64,000 nucleotides of DNA from Methylophaga sp. OBS3. Lineage in GTDB: Bacteria > Pseudomonadota > Gammaproteobacteria > Nitrosococcales > Methylophagaceae. Both the position numbers and the translations under genes were made by a program. Every line of letters starts with the position of its first letter. Position 1 is the first letter of the stretch. Under the pieces are notes generated by a model, which saw nothing but the letters and a program-made list of their open reading frames with translations, did no database searches and was not told the DNA's origin. Positions 1 to 11,055 of this stretch are shown piece after piece. Where the stretch lies: contig NZ_JAPDMU010000004.1 in NCBI RefSeq assembly GCF_026319325.1, forward strand, positions 1 through 64,000, given 5' to 3'.

Positions 1-82
1 CCCATCCCGAACACAGAAGTGAAACAGCTCAGCGCCGATGATAGTGTGGGAGTTCCCATGTGAAAGTAGGACACTGCCAGGC
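1..82 (+). rRNA. rrf: 5S ribosomal RNA, 3' part (5' end outside window)
   Basis: The first 82 bases match the 3' two thirds of a bacterial 5S rRNA: the CCGAACACAGAAGTGAAAC segment, the GCGCCGATGATAGTGTGGG segment and the closing ACTGCCAGGC. The 5' third lies before the window. It should be the last gene of an rRNA operon transcribed left to right, because a strong terminator follows directly. Confidence 0.95.
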
Positions 83-91
83 TTTAATACT

Positions 92-127
92 AAAAAGCCC
101 GACTCTAATCGAGTCGGGCTTTTTTTT
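92..127 (+). terminator. Bidirectional rho-independent terminator after 5S rRNA
   Basis: Stem GCCCGACTC / GAGTCGGGC with a short TAAT-type loop, preceded by AAAAA and followed by eight T. It can stop the rRNA operon on the plus strand and the umuDC transcript arriving on the minus strand. Confidence 0.93.
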
Positions 128-153
128 CGCCTGGTTAATAGGTAATCAACACA

Positions 154-1434
154 TCACCCCACGCGTAATAATTCTTGCCAGTTAGTTGTATAGCTTTGGG
201 TCTTATGATCTTGTTTCATTTTCCAGGGTCGTGTGAAGCCTTCTCGTGCGATCTTCAACATATCCCTGCCTAATCTATTATTAACATCATCTAATAACAT
301 CATCAGATCTGTGTCGATACGACTGTGTGGTTCTGAAAATAGACTTGGCTGTTGCTGATTAATTGACGTTATTTCACTGAGAATAATGCCTGCTTTGGCA
401 TAACGTACTCTGGGAAGGTATATTTTATCTAAGGCAAATAGCGCTGCCTTTAATAGCTGCCTTGTGTCATTGGTGGCTACATTTAAAGCAACACAAAGAT
501 TACCGTGATAAAAACGGGTATGGTCTTGGAATGGACTGCTACGAATAGATACGTATACCAGCGAGCATAACGATTGTTGCTTCCGGAGTTTTACAGCTGC
601 ACGACTAATATAAAGCGTGATAGATTCTGCCAAACTTTGTTTTTCGGTAACGGGAATACCAAAACTCCGCGAACTAAGAATTTGTTTTCTGGGCGGGATC
701 ATCTGATCTAATTCAAGACAGGCAACACCGTTGAGCTCTCTAATCGTTTTTGCCATAACAACACTGTATTGACTACGTAAGTTATTGGCTTGGGAATGCT
801 TAAGATCAAATGCCGTTGATATGTTGTTGCTATGATTTAGTTTCTCAGCGAGTTTTCTGCCGATCCCCCAGACTTCGCTATGTGGAATAGTAGCGAGCAA
901 ACTATCTAATGATGTATTCGAAAGCTCGTTAAAGTTAGAAACGCCGGCTTGATGTTTTTTGGCACAATGGTTTGCCAGTTTAGCTAACGTCTTAGAAGAA
1001 CCAATACCTACCGAAACAGGTAACCCCGTCCACTGTCTAATAGTTTCGCGCATCTGCCTAGCGTAGTCTGTAAGATTTAAGTGCTGAAAGCGGGTTAGAT
1101 CTAAAAAGCATTCATCAATAGAGTAGATCTCTTGATCGGGGCTAAATTGATTAAGGATCCGCATTACGCGATTACTCATATCCGCATATAAAGCGTAATT
1201 TGAAGATAAAGCGATAACGTTGTGCTGCTGTGCGAGATCTTTGAATTTAAACCATGGTGCCCCCATTGGTATGCCAATTTGCTTGGCTTCATCGCTACGG
1301 GCAACTGCACAACCATCGTTATTGCTGAGCACGACGACGGGACGACCATTTAATTTGGGGTTAAATACACGCTCACAGGATACGTAAAAGTTGTTTACGT
1401 CGATAAGTGCGATATGACGAGCTGGTTTTGTCAT
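154..1434 (-). CDS. umuC: DNA polymerase V catalytic subunit UmuC
   Basis: Y-family translesion DNA polymerase, 426 residues, close to the length of E. coli UmuC. The N-terminal metal-binding motif reads [17 protein letters not shown], and the second catalytic motif [10 protein letters not shown] is near residue 105. Polymerase thumb and little-finger regions follow, and the C-terminus ([12 protein letters not shown] and onward) looks like the DUF4113 tail common in UmuC proteins. It should copy past DNA lesions once bound to processed UmuD. The start lies just behind the umuD stop (TGATATG arrangement), so the two are one operon. Expected to be induced by DNA damage. Confidence 0.95.
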   Translation of the reverse strand: MTKPARHIALIDVNNFYVSCERVFNPKLNGRPVVVLSNNDGCAVARSDEAKQIGIPMGAPWFKFKDLAQQHNVIALSSNYALYADMSNRVMRILNQFSPDQEIYSIDECFLDLTRFQHLNLTDYARQMRETIRQWTGLPVSVGIGSSKTLAKLANHCAKKHQAGVSNFNELSNTSLDSLLATIPHSEVWGIGRKLAEKLNHSNNISTAFDLKHSQANNLRSQYSVVMAKTIRELNGVACLELDQMIPPRKQILSSRSFGIPVTEKQSLAESITLYISRAAVKLRKQQSLCSLVYVSIRSSPFQDHTRFYHGNLCVALNVATNDTRQLLKAALFALDKIYLPRVRYAKAGIILSEITSINQQQPSLFSEPHSRIDTDLMMLLDDVNNRLGRDMLKIAREGFTRPWKMKQDHKTQSYTTNWQELLRVG

Positions 1435-1435
1435 A

Positions 1436-2035
1436 TCAAAACCGTCGGAATGCGCCAGTCACAACACCCCAAATTTCAAATTGCATACCTTCATTAATGA
1501 TGATTGGACGGTAGTTGCCACTGCTATTTTCTGGCAATAGTAATGGCCGTCCATTAGCATCTATACCAAGCCTTTTGATAGTAAACTCACCATTCACGAC
1601 GGCGAGAACGATGTGGTTCTTAACCGGTTTTTTTGAGCGGTCAACGATCGCTTTGTCACCCGGCATTAAACCAACGTCAATCATTGACTGTCCTTCAATC
1701 GTGACAAAGAAGGTGGCATCTTGGTTATCGATCAGAAACTCATTTGGATCAAGCCGTTTTTCCATATGCTCATCTGCAGGGGACGGAAATCCGGCTGCGA
1801 CTTTACTGCTAAATAATGGATAGCTATGGTTTTGTAATGCAGCACTTGGATAACTAATCAGATTATCGTTTAGCGCTACTATTGGCTGCTGGCTTTTATA
1901 CATCTGAATATAATCACGCACTAACTGTTGTTGGCTTTCAGGAATGCGCATGACAACGGTTGGCTCTTGTGTCGAACTGCCTTTTTTACGACCAGCCCCT
2001 AAGCGTTTGCCACCATGTGAAGAACGTTTTTCCAC
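1436..2035 (-). CDS. umuD: UmuD-like S24 protease with DNA-binding-like N-terminal extension
   Basis: Counting from a possible TTG at 2062 (208 residues), the LexA/UmuD peptidase domain has an Ala90-Gly91 cleavage site, Ser126 in EGQSM and Lys163 in FTIKR. The Gly-Ser (35) and Ser-Lys (37) spacings equal those of E. coli UmuD. E. coli UmuD has 139 residues; this one has about 57-66 extra at the front: a basic [12 protein letters not shown] stretch, then [18 protein letters not shown], which resembles a ribbon-helix-helix. I prefer the GTG at 2035 ([11 protein letters not shown]) because the longer start lies inside an operator-like palindrome; neither start has a good ribosome site. The extension recalls UmuDAb of Acinetobacter, which acts as a repressor. 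Upstream partner of umuC. Confidence 0.9.
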   Translation of the reverse strand: MEKRSSHGGKRLGAGRKKGSSTQEPTVVMRIPESQQQLVRDYIQMYKSQQPIVALNDNLISYPSAALQNHSYPLFSSKVAAGFPSPADEHMEKRLDPNEFLIDNQDATFFVTIEGQSMIDVGLMPGDKAIVDRSKKPVKNHIVLAVVNGEFTIKRLGIDANGRPLLLPENSSGNYRPIIINEGMQFEIWGVVTGAFRRF

Positions 2036-2042
2036 GATATAC

Positions 2043-2073
2043 AACTTGATATATTGAAACAATAAATCAAGTT
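2043..2073. promoter_or_regulatory. 31-bp palindrome, candidate operator of umuDC
   Basis: Perfect 8-bp arms AACTTGAT / ATCAAGTT enclose a further ATTG-AAA-CAAT inverted repeat. It lies between the umuD start and the proposed -10 element and overlaps the latter by four bases. It does not match the gammaproteobacterial LexA box (CTGT-N8-ACAG). Placement suggests a repressor site; the repressor is unknown. Confidence 0.55.
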
Positions 2074-2098
2074 TAGTGATTATCTATCATGCTGACAA
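2070..2098 (-). promoter_or_regulatory. Candidate sigma-70 promoter of umuDC
   Basis: On the minus strand, TTGTCA (2098-2093) and TAAACT (2075-2070) are separated by 17 bases. The -10 half is only a 4/6 match. The element reads toward umuD and overlaps the palindrome just downstream. Confidence 0.45.
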
Positions 2099-2108
2099 GT
2101 ATCGATCG

Positions 2109-2474
2109 CTATTCACACTCTGCATAATTTTCAACGCGAAACCTTGGTGTACAGATCGCTAAAAATATTAAATCTCCAATACCCGTATTGGTCATTCGTT
2201 GACGTGTATCTGGTGGAATAACGACAACATCACCAGCAAATACCGTTTGTGCAGGAAGATCGCCGACTTCAACATCGCCTTGCCCTTCCAAAATGACATA
2301 ACGCTCTGTTGTTGCACTTAATTGGTGCCAATGAGTGGTTACGCCGCGCTCAATACGTGCACGCGCGATAGAAACATCCGGATCTTGCGCGGCATTATGT
2401 AACTCATTGATGTAGCAACCTTCAACAAAAAAATATTCTTTGCTGGCTGCAAAACGCTGGATATATGGCTTCAT
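2109..2474 (-). CDS. Cupin-domain protein
   Basis: A 121-residue single-domain cupin. The first cupin box is visible around THWHQLSATTERYVILEGQG (residues 47-66) and the second around AGDVVVIPPDTRQRM. The H-x-H and E residues could hold a metal ion. Small cupins of this type include sugar isomerases, dioxygenases and sensors, and nothing here fixes the reaction. It stands alone between umuDC and a divergent hydrolase gene. Confidence 0.8.
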   Translation of the reverse strand: MKPYIQRFAASKEYFFVEGCYINELHNAAQDPDVSIARARIERGVTTHWHQLSATTERYVILEGQGDVEVGDLPAQTVFAGDVVVIPPDTRQRMTNTGIGDLIFLAICTPRFRVENYAECE

Positions 2475-2590
2475 AGCGACATATTAGCGCTGTTTGATGA
2501 CAGTAAGCAAAGCTGAAAAAGATCGTGCACAACTCACTATGGCACTGTTAATGCAGCATTTTTTGTGAACTCACTTGTGGGAGGCGCGAT

Positions 2591-3319
2591 ATGAAACTGT
2601 TCATGGTGCTCTTACTCTTTGTTTCGTCGGTTCACGCTCAACCAGAACCGATGCCGTGGAAACGTATGATGTTCACGGGCGGTAACCATATCATTATGGG
2701 CTTTGCACCGCCTAATTTGCAGTATGCCGAAACCTTAAATATTTTCATTGAAGGTGATGGCATGCCTGGAACGGCACTGGCTTTAGCACAAAGTACAGGA
2801 GGTAACTCGGTATATCTTGCACGGCCTTGCCAATATCTTGAAAGCACACGATTTAATAGCTGTGATAAAGCGATTTGGACATCACATCGCTACTCACAAG
2901 AAGTCATTGATTCAATGAACCGTGCAATTACGGCAGTAAAAATTCGCTATCAAGCCAAGTCGGTGCGTTTGATTGGTTACTCAGGCGGCGGTGCGGTGGC
3001 CAGTATTATCGCTGTAAAACGTCCGGATGTTGATTTACTACTTACTGTTGCTGGTAACTTAGATCATAAGCGTTGGACCGATTACAACGCGTCACAGCCG
3101 CTTATAGGTTCACTTAATCCTGTCGATTTTAGTAAAGCCCTAGAAGCGATACCGCAAATCCATCTAATAGGCGAGCGAGATGATGTCGTGCCAGGCTCGG
3201 TACTAGCGTCGTATTTATCGAAGTTGGAAAAATTCGATAAGGTGACTAGCCGTATAATTGTTGGGGCTAATCACACGTGCTGTTGGTCGATGGCAGTTGC
3301 TGAAGTGTTAAGCCACTAA
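2591..3319 (+). CDS. Exported alpha/beta hydrolase
   Basis: 242 residues beginning with a signal peptide (MKLFMVLLLFVSSVHA), so probably periplasmic. The nucleophile elbow is GYSGGG (about residue 135), the acid likely lies in GERDDVVPG, and the histidine in GANHTCCWS near the C-terminus. Paired cysteines (PCQYL, NSCDK, TCCW) would suit an oxidising compartment. Substrate unknown; esterase or lipase-like activity is expected. GGGAGG ten bases before ATG is a good ribosome site. Its stop codon abuts the stop of the convergent cysK. Confidence 0.8.
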   Translation: MKLFMVLLLFVSSVHAQPEPMPWKRMMFTGGNHIIMGFAPPNLQYAETLNIFIEGDGMPGTALALAQSTGGNSVYLARPCQYLESTRFNSCDKAIWTSHRYSQEVIDSMNRAITAVKIRYQAKSVRLIGYSGGGAVASIIAVKRPDVDLLLTVAGNLDHKRWTDYNASQPLIGSLNPVDFSKALEAIPQIHLIGERDDVVPGSVLASYLSKLEKFDKVTSRIIVGANHTCCWSMAVAEVLSH

Positions 3320-4276
3320 TTAATCTAGGCTGGCGAGCCACTCATCGTCAGAGCCTTCGTTTATGCCTTCAAATAAATAAGTAGATAGATAGCGTTCACC
3401 GGTATCAGGAAGCATCGCTAAAATGACAGCGCCAGGCTCAACTTGCTCAGCCACTTTCATTGCTGCGGCTAATGTACCGCCACATGAAAGTCCAACAAAA
3501 ATGCCTTCTTCACTGGCTAATCTTTGTGCCCAATGCTTAGACTCTTCATCTGAGACAGTATAAAGCTCGTCATAGACATTTCGGTTAAGCACGTCAGGAA
3601 TAAAGTCAGGTGTCCAACCTTGAATTTTATGTGGCTGCCAATCGGCACCTGATAATAGGGCTGCATTTTCAGGTTCCGTTGCGATGATTTTGGTTTGTGG
3701 GCGTGCTTGCTTAATCATTTCACCAGCACCGGTTAATGTGCCGCCAGTACCCCAGCCTGAAACCCAATAATCTAAACGTTTACCAGCAAAGTCTTTGAGG
3801 ATTTCGGGACCAGTAGTATTTCTGTGATAGGCTGGATTAGCTGGGTTTTCAAATTGTCGTGCTAGAAACCAGCCATATTTGTTGGCTAATTCTTCTGCCT
3901 TTTTCACCATACCCGTGCCTTTTTCTGCAGCAGGCGTCAGGATCACTTTAGCACCTAAGGCACGCATTATTTTGCGTCGTTCTACAGAGAATGTTTCCAC
4001 CATGGTCGCAACAAATTTATAACCTTTAGCAGCACAGACCATGGCTAGAGCTATACCTGTGTTACCTGAGGTTGCTTCGACAACGGTCATTCCTGGCTTT
4101 AAAACACCGCGCTGCTCAGCATCTTCAATAATGGCAATAGCAAGCCGATCTTTTACTGAAGCCATTGGATTAAATGATTCGACTTTAACGTACATATCAA
4201 CATGCTTAGGCGCGATATGATTAAGGCGAACAATAGGGGTGTTACCAATGGTGTCGAGGATGCTGTTATAAATCAT
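3320..4276 (-). CDS. cysK: Cysteine synthase (O-acetylserine sulfhydrylase)
   Basis: A fold-type II PLP enzyme of 318 residues that makes cysteine from O-acetylserine and sulfide. The PLP lysine is Lys42 in ASVKDRLA, the substrate loop is EATSGNTGIALA, and the phosphate-binding glycine loop is GWGTGGTLTGAGE. KIQGWTPDFIPDVL and PDTGERYLST resemble CysK more than CysM, so I favour the A-type enzyme. GLSCGGT replaces the usual GISSGA near the C-terminus. Encoded alone, behind a terminator that closes the nqr transcript. Confidence 0.88.
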   Translation of the reverse strand: MIYNSILDTIGNTPIVRLNHIAPKHVDMYVKVESFNPMASVKDRLAIAIIEDAEQRGVLKPGMTVVEATSGNTGIALAMVCAAKGYKFVATMVETFSVERRKIMRALGAKVILTPAAEKGTGMVKKAEELANKYGWFLARQFENPANPAYHRNTTGPEILKDFAGKRLDYWVSGWGTGGTLTGAGEMIKQARPQTKIIATEPENAALLSGADWQPHKIQGWTPDFIPDVLNRNVYDELYTVSDEESKHWAQRLASEEGIFVGLSCGGTLAAAMKVAEQVEPGAVILAMLPDTGERYLSTYLFEGINEGSDDEWLASLD

Positions 4277-4330
4277 GATGAGCTCGAATGTAATGAATTA
4301 GGCTAAGCCTACAAGAAGTTAGTGTTAGAA

Positions 4331-4356
4331 ACAAAAACAGCCGCATGAGCGGCTGC
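4331..4356 (-). terminator. Terminator of the nqr/CBS operon
   Basis: On the minus strand the stem GCAGCCGC / GCGGCTG with a 4-base TCAT loop is followed by TTTTTG. It lies 22 bases after the CBS gene and before cysK. Confidence 0.85.
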
Positions 4357-4378
4357 CTATGAACAACAGATCAAGGTA

Positions 4379-4846
4379 TTAAGTTGGGCTGCTGACGTGA
4401 ATATTTTGTTTGGTTGACTGTTGATGGCTTGGCTTTTTAACCGACTCTGGATTTGCGGTGATCTGCAACGCCTTAAGAATATTTTGACGGGTAATAGAAC
4501 CGACCAAACGATTTTCTTTAATGACTGGCATGCATTTGTAAGCTGTCTTTAAAAAAATATCGGCTACATCGATGATAGAGGCCTCGAAGTCGATAGTTTC
4601 AACGCTGTTGTGCATATATTCTTCAACGCGGCCAGCTGTTTCACCTTGGTAAGCCGCATTTAAAGCTACTTGCATACAGTCTTTTTCAGATAAAAAGCCG
4701 ATAAGGTTACCGTGATGATCAATCACCGGTGCCCCAGACACCTTAAATTCAATTAACTGATGAATGGCTTTTAATACATCCATGTCAGGCGTGAACGTTA
4801 GTTTAGTACCGTTCATGTGATCTTTAACTTTCAGTGATGCCAACAT
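4379..4846 (-). CDS. Two-CBS-domain protein
   Basis: 155 residues made of a CBS pair: the first at about 8-65 (VKDHMNGTKLTFTPDMDV to GFLSEKDCM), the second at about 75-130 (VEEYMHNSVETIDFEASIID to GSITRQNILKAL). The tail is polar and Ser/Gln-rich. Such stand-alone Bateman modules bind adenine nucleotides and control partner proteins, and the partner is not shown by sequence. It is the last gene of the nqr transcript, 18 bases after nqrM, so a role tied to the sodium pump or energy state is possible but unproven. Confidence 0.85.
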   Translation of the reverse strand: MLASLKVKDHMNGTKLTFTPDMDVLKAIHQLIEFKVSGAPVIDHHGNLIGFLSEKDCMQVALNAAYQGETAGRVEEYMHNSVETIDFEASIIDVADIFLKTAYKCMPVIKENRLVGSITRQNILKALQITANPESVKKPSHQQSTKQNIHVSSPT

Positions 4847-4864
4847 GTTGCTCTCCTCAGCGCG

Positions 4865-5068
4865 TTAAGCATTTTCCTGCGCATGCTTTCTGGCTGCGCA
4901 TTCTTCTTTTTCTGCGGCTGAGCAGGCACCACCACAACTTCCTGACAAGCCGACCTGATTAAGGCCACCACAACTGCCTTTGATGGCATTACGTCCAAAC
5001 AATACGCCAATTGCCATTGCCGCGACAACAACTAATAACAGGACAAAAGCAGCGATAAATGTCGACAT
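4865..5068 (-). CDS. nqrM: Na+-NQR maturation factor NqrM
   Basis: A 67-residue protein with one N-terminal membrane helix (residues 3-23) and a cysteine-rich tail with SCGGL, SCGGAC and EECAARK. This is the NqrM (DUF539) pattern; NqrM is needed to build the iron centre between NqrD and NqrE. It starts directly at the end of nqrF. In many genomes apbE sits between nqrF and nqrM, but not here. Confidence 0.92.
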   Translation of the reverse strand: MSTFIAAFVLLLVVVAAMAIGVLFGRNAIKGSCGGLNQVGLSGSCGGACSAAEKEECAARKHAQENA

Positions 5069-6286
5069 TTAGCCCCCGAAGTCATCCAGCATGATGTTTT
5101 CACGTTCAACGCCTAAGTCTTCAAGCATTTTGATAACAGCAGCGTTCATCATTGGTGGACCACACATGTAGAACTCACAGTCTTCTGGTGCTGGATGATT
5201 TTTTAAGTAATTTTCATAAAGCACGTTGTGAATGAAGCCGGTGTAACCTTCCCAGTTATCTTCTGGTAAAGGATCTGACAGGGCGACATTCCAAGTGAAA
5301 TTGTCATTTTCAGCCGCCAGTTGATCAAAGTCTTCGGTATAGAACATCTCACGTAGGCTACGAGCGCCGTACCAGAAAGTGATCTTACGCTTAGACTTCA
5401 ATCGGCCAAGTTGATCGAAAATATGTGAACGCATTGGTGCCATACCTGCACCACCGCCGATAAAGACCATTTCTTTGTCGGTATCTTTGGCGAAAAACTC
5501 ACCAAATGGACCTGAGATAGTCACTTTGTCACCCGCTTTCAGGTTAAAGATGTATGACGACATAATGCCCGGTGGTACATCATCAGCATTTGGTGGTGGT
5601 GATGCGATCCGTACGTTCAGCATGATGATGCCTTTTTCTTGCGGATAGTTCGCCATTGAGTAGGCACGCACAACATCTTCTTTTACGATTGATTTGTAGC
5701 GCCACATGTCGTAACGATCCCAGTCGCCACGATATTCATCACCAATCGAGAAGCTCTTATATTCAACAGTATGCGGAGGGCATTCGATTTGAATAAAACC
5801 ACCGGCGCGGAATTTAACATCTTCACCTTCAGGTAATTCCAGAATCAGCTCTTTGATGAATGTGGCTACGTTGTCATTAGAGCGAACAGTACATTCCCAC
5901 TTCTTAACACCGAAGACTTCTTCAGGAACCTGAATACGCATGTTTTGTTTAACGGCAACTTGGCAAGAAAGGCGATCACCTTCGGCTGCTTCACGTTTAG
6001 TGATATGTGACTCTTCCGTTGGCAAAATTGAGCCGCCACCTTCAAAAATCTTGACCTTACATTGAGCACAAGTACCACCGCCACCACAGGCAGATGAAAC
6101 AAACAAATTAGCATCTGCTAATGCGCCGAGTAATTTACCGCCTGCAGGAGTGCGAATAGTTTTTTCGTCATTGACGATAATTTCAATATCACCGGTCGCG
6201 ACTAATTTAGAGCGTGCGCTGAGAATGATACCGACCAGTACTAAGATGATCAGTGTGAATAAAACGATACCAAGTATGATTTCCAT
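5069..6286 (-). CDS. nqrF: Na+-translocating NADH:quinone reductase subunit F
   Basis: Electron-input subunit, 405 residues. An N-terminal membrane helix (3-23) is followed by a [2Fe-2S] ferredoxin domain with Cys67, Cys73, Cys76 and Cys108. The FAD domain has RAYSMANYP, and the NADH domain has [12 protein letters not shown] and [10 protein letters not shown]. It oxidises NADH and passes electrons through FAD and 2Fe-2S into the membrane part. Start overlaps the nqrE stop by one base. Confidence 0.97.
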   Translation of the reverse strand: MEIILGIVLFTLIILVLVGIILSARSKLVATGDIEIIVNDEKTIRTPAGGKLLGALADANLFVSSACGGGGTCAQCKVKIFEGGGSILPTEESHITKREAAEGDRLSCQVAVKQNMRIQVPEEVFGVKKWECTVRSNDNVATFIKELILELPEGEDVKFRAGGFIQIECPPHTVEYKSFSIGDEYRGDWDRYDMWRYKSIVKEDVVRAYSMANYPQEKGIIMLNVRIASPPPNADDVPPGIMSSYIFNLKAGDKVTISGPFGEFFAKDTDKEMVFIGGGAGMAPMRSHIFDQLGRLKSKRKITFWYGARSLREMFYTEDFDQLAAENDNFTWNVALSDPLPEDNWEGYTGFIHNVLYENYLKNHPAPEDCEFYMCGPPMMNAAVIKMLEDLGVERENIMLDDFGG

Positions 6287-6894
6287 TACAGTTGAATCCC
6301 CGAGAAGGCCATAAACCCAAGCGCCATCAGACCGGTGGTGATGAATGTGATCCCCAAACCTTGTAAACCATCAGGTACATCAGAGTATTTTAATTTTTCG
6401 CGGATACCAGCAATGGCAGTAATTGCTAATGCCCAACCAAGTCCACTACCCACACCATAAACGGCACTTTCTGCGAGGTTGTAATCACGTTCAACCATGA
6501 ATAGCGTTCCTCCCAAAATGGCACAGTTAACGGTAATTAACGGTAGGAAGATACCCAATGCGTTGTAGAGTGCTGGCGCATATTTATCCATCGCCATTTC
6601 AATGATTTGCACCATCGCTGCGATAACGCCGATATAACTGATAAGACCTAAGAAACTTAGATCAACATCAGGTAAACCAGCCCAAGCCAGCGCACCTTCT
6701 TGCAGCAGATATTGGTAAATCAAATTATTAGCTGGAACCGTGATGGCTTGCACGACAATAACGGCGATACCCAGACCTAATGCTGTTTCAATTTTTTTCG
6801 AAACAGCAAGGAAAGTACACATGCCCAAGAAGAATGCTAAGGCAAGGTTCTCGACAAAAATCGAGCGAATAAACAGACTGAGATAATGTTCCAC
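6286..6894 (-). CDS. nqrE: Na+-NQR subunit E
   Basis: A 202-residue polytopic membrane protein with six predicted helices, typical of NqrE/Rnf[14 protein letters not shown] and NCAILGG carry the two conserved cysteines that, with those of NqrD, hold the intramembrane iron centre. Fifth gene of the operon, immediately after nqrD. Confidence 0.96.
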   Translation of the reverse strand: MEHYLSLFIRSIFVENLALAFFLGMCTFLAVSKKIETALGLGIAVIVVQAITVPANNLIYQYLLQEGALAWAGLPDVDLSFLGLISYIGVIAAMVQIIEMAMDKYAPALYNALGIFLPLITVNCAILGGTLFMVERDYNLAESAVYGVGSGLGWALAITAIAGIREKLKYSDVPDGLQGLGITFITTGLMALGFMAFSGIQL

Positions 6895-7557
6895 TTACAG
6901 TACCTCCGTCCGGTGAACTTGATGAATTTGATAATCCGGTGATTCCGCTTGTTGTGGTTTCCAACTACGGATAGCCCAAATCATCAGACCAATAATGAAA
7001 AATGCACTTGGTGGAAGTAGCATTAAGCCATTTGGAATATACCAACCACCTTCATTGGCTAAAGGAATAATGGTTTGACCAAATACTTTACCTGTACCAA
7101 TTAATTCACGGCAGAACGCAACCGCCATCAAGATAAGGCTATAACCCAGGCCATTACCTAAACCATCTAGAAAACTCATCATCGGTGGGTTTTTCATCGC
7201 GTAGGCTTCAGCACGACCAAGAACGATACAGTTGGTAATAATCAAACCAACAAATACCGATAATTGTTTACTTGCCTCATACGCATAGGCTTTGAGGATT
7301 TGGTCAACGATGATTACCAGAGAAGCAATAACCGTCATTTGCACGATAATACGAATGTTGGTCGGGATATGCTTACGAATAGAGCTGATAATAGCGCCCG
7401 AGAAAGCCGTAACACTAGTGAGGGCTATCGACATGATTAATGCCGCAGTCATACTCGTTGTTACCGCAAGGGCTGAACAAATCCCGAGTACTTGCAGTGT
7501 GATTGGGTTGTTGTCGATTAATGGATCAACAATATTTTTTTTCGCCTGACTTGCCAT
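6895..7557 (-). CDS. nqrD: Na+-NQR subunit D
   Basis: A 220-residue membrane subunit homologous to NqrE, inserted in the opposite orientation. GICSALAVT and [13 protein letters not shown] contain the iron-binding cysteines expected in this family. Ends with a short soluble tail. It overlaps nqrC by one base. Confidence 0.96.
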   Translation of the reverse strand: MASQAKKNIVDPLIDNNPITLQVLGICSALAVTTSMTAALIMSIALTSVTAFSGAIISSIRKHIPTNIRIIVQMTVIASLVIIVDQILKAYAYEASKQLSVFVGLIITNCIVLGRAEAYAMKNPPMMSFLDGLGNGLGYSLILMAVAFCRELIGTGKVFGQTIIPLANEGGWYIPNGLMLLPPSAFFIIGLMIWAIRSWKPQQAESPDYQIHQVHRTEVL

Positions 7558-8384
7558 TAGTTACTCTCCAACTCAGCGCGTAAGTTATGTAAAAACGGAC
7601 CAAAACCTTGCTCGCCCAACCAATAAACCATCATGTTTGAAACACCTTGACTGGTTAATGTTGCACCCGAAAGGCCATCGATTTTGTATTCAGCATTGCT
7701 GGCATTTTCATCTACAAAACCACGAACAACACGTAGTTCAACGGTGCCATTTTCATCGTAGACTTTTTTGCCTTCCCACTTGGCGCGCCAGCGAGGGTTA
7801 TCAATCTCACCACCAAGACCTGGCGTCTCAGCATGTTGATAAAACCGCAGACCGCTAATGGTATTTAAATCGGACTCAAGGGATATGAAACCGTACATGG
7901 TTGACCATAAGCCATAACCACTAACAGGCAGAATGACTTGTTGGACTGCATCTGTTTCGGAATCACGTAATAAATAAATCGTGGCGTATTTCGCACGACT
8001 ACCAATTCCCGCGATGTCGTTTTCGATATCAACACCATACTCTGGTGTGCCGGCCGCTTTATACTGATCGAAGCTGGTTGGATCGATATCAGTTTCGGCA
8101 TATTTGCCTTCATCCAAATTAACCAGCTCAACGTCAAAACGCTCAAAAGCAGCATCGATATCCATGCCCGATTCATAAAGACCGGTCACAGCCAGAATAT
8201 TTTGGCGAATATCATTTTTTTGATTAATTGTCTGTTGACCTCTAAGGGCGACTGCAGCGGTTGATACTAAAACCGAGCAGACCAGACAAAGTAAGACCGC
8301 GATGAAAATGGTTTTACGCGGATCGTCATTTGGCAGGGACATTAGCCCACCAAGAAATCCTGATTTTTTAGTCGTATCAGTCAT
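7557..8384 (-). CDS. nqrC: Na+-NQR subunit C (covalent FMN)
   Basis: 275 residues with one N-terminal membrane helix (about 25-45) and a periplasmic flavin domain. [12 protein letters not shown] near residues 236-247 is the flavinylation site; Thr242 should carry FMN through a phosphoester bond. ApbE makes that bond, and no apbE is present in this window. Confidence 0.96.
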   Translation of the reverse strand: MTDTTKKSGFLGGLMSLPNDDPRKTIFIAVLLCLVCSVLVSTAAVALRGQQTINQKNDIRQNILAVTGLYESGMDIDAAFERFDVELVNLDEGKYAETDIDPTSFDQYKAAGTPEYGVDIENDIAGIGSRAKYATIYLLRDSETDAVQQVILPVSGYGLWSTMYGFISLESDLNTISGLRFYQHAETPGLGGEIDNPRWRAKWEGKKVYDENGTVELRVVRGFVDENASNAEYKIDGLSGATLTSQGVSNMMVYWLGEQGFGPFLHNLRAELESN

Positions 8385-8387
8385 AGT

Positions 8388-9596
8388 TTAGCTTCGTTGT
8401 AGTCTGCGTTTAACGTTAGCTTGCACCACAAAATGGTCAATGAGCGGTGCAAAAATATTGCCGAACAAGATGGCAAGCATGATGCCTTCAGGGAAAGCCG
8501 GGTTCACAACACGAATAAGTACCGTCATAAAACCAATCAAAATGCCGTAAATCCAGCGACCTTTATTGGTCATGGCCGCAGATACTGGGTCAGTTGCCAT
8601 AAACACCATGCCAAAGGCTAAACCACCCAAAGTCATGTGCCAGTACCAAGGCATAGCAAACATTGGGTTCGTGTCACTGCCGATGACATTAAAGAGGGCG
8701 CTGGTCAGGAACATGCCGAGGAATACGCCGAACATGATCCGATAAGAAGCCACGCGAGTGATAAGCAAAAAGGTCATACCAAACAAAATGGCTAATGTGG
8801 AGGTTTCACCTAATGAGCCAGGCATAAAACCAACGAATGTTTGCCACCAAGTGTAACCAGCATCTGTTACTGCCTGAATACCACCTAATGCAGCCAAGCC
8901 TAACGGTGTTGCACCTGTATAACCATCAATCGCTGTCCAAACGGCATCACCTGACATTGATGCTGGATAGGCAAAATAAAGAAATGCACGGCCAGTTAAA
9001 GCTGGGTTCAGGAAGTTTTTGCCTGTACCACCAAAGACTTCTTTACCAATCACGACACCAAAGATGATACCCAAGGCAACCTGCCAAAGCGGTGTTGATG
9101 GCGGTAGTGTCAGGGAGTAAAGCATTGAGGTAACCAAAAAGCCTTCATTTACTTCATGGTTACGGACGGCGGCGAAGATAACTTCAAAGATACCACCGGC
9201 AACAAGGGTGGTGAGGTAGATGGGCAAAAAATACAGCAGCCCGTGGAACATATTAGAAAAAATACTTTGCGGGTTATAAGCAATACCAAAGGTATTCATG
9301 ATCCAACCGCGCCAGCCTTCTGCAGTCGCCATGCCGAGTTCTGCCATGGCGCTGTTAGCTTGGAAACCTGTATTCCAAAGCATTAACAGTAAAACGGGGA
9401 ATGTGGCGACAACCACATAACTCATGACCCGTTTTAGATCGATACCATCACGAACATGCGGTGAGCCGCGGGTTGTATCCGCAGGGCTGTAGATAAATGT
9501 ATCAACCATTTCGTAGAGAGCATAAAACTTCTCATATGGCCCACCTTTTTGAAAGGATGGCTCGATACGGTCAAGGAATCTTCTAAGACGCGCCAT
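8388..9596 (-). CDS. nqrB: Na+-NQR subunit B (covalent FMN, riboflavin)
   Basis: Largest membrane subunit, 402 residues with about ten helices, belonging to the NqrB/RnfD family. The motif [10 protein letters not shown] places the covalent FMN on Thr230. It forms much of the sodium path and the quinone site. Spaced two bases after nqrA. Confidence 0.97.
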   Translation of the reverse strand: MARLRRFLDRIEPSFQKGGPYEKFYALYEMVDTFIYSPADTTRGSPHVRDGIDLKRVMSYVVVATFPVLLLMLWNTGFQANSAMAELGMATAEGWRGWIMNTFGIAYNPQSIFSNMFHGLLYFLPIYLTTLVAGGIFEVIFAAVRNHEVNEGFLVTSMLYSLTLPPSTPLWQVALGIIFGVVIGKEVFGGTGKNFLNPALTGRAFLYFAYPASMSGDAVWTAIDGYTGATPLGLAALGGIQAVTDAGYTWWQTFVGFMPGSLGETSTLAILFGMTFLLITRVASYRIMFGVFLGMFLTSALFNVIGSDTNPMFAMPWYWHMTLGGLAFGMVFMATDPVSAAMTNKGRWIYGILIGFMTVLIRVVNPAFPEGIMLAILFGNIFAPLIDHFVVQANVKRRLQRS

Positions 9597-9598
9597 GA

Positions 9599-11045
<1,447 letters not shown>

Positions 11046-11055
11046 TAAGGCAGAT

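Noticed and set aside
3320-4276. cysM (B-type cysteine synthase)
   Set aside because: The KIQGxxxxFIP and PDTGERYLST segments fit CysK better, although GLSCGGT is atypical for both.
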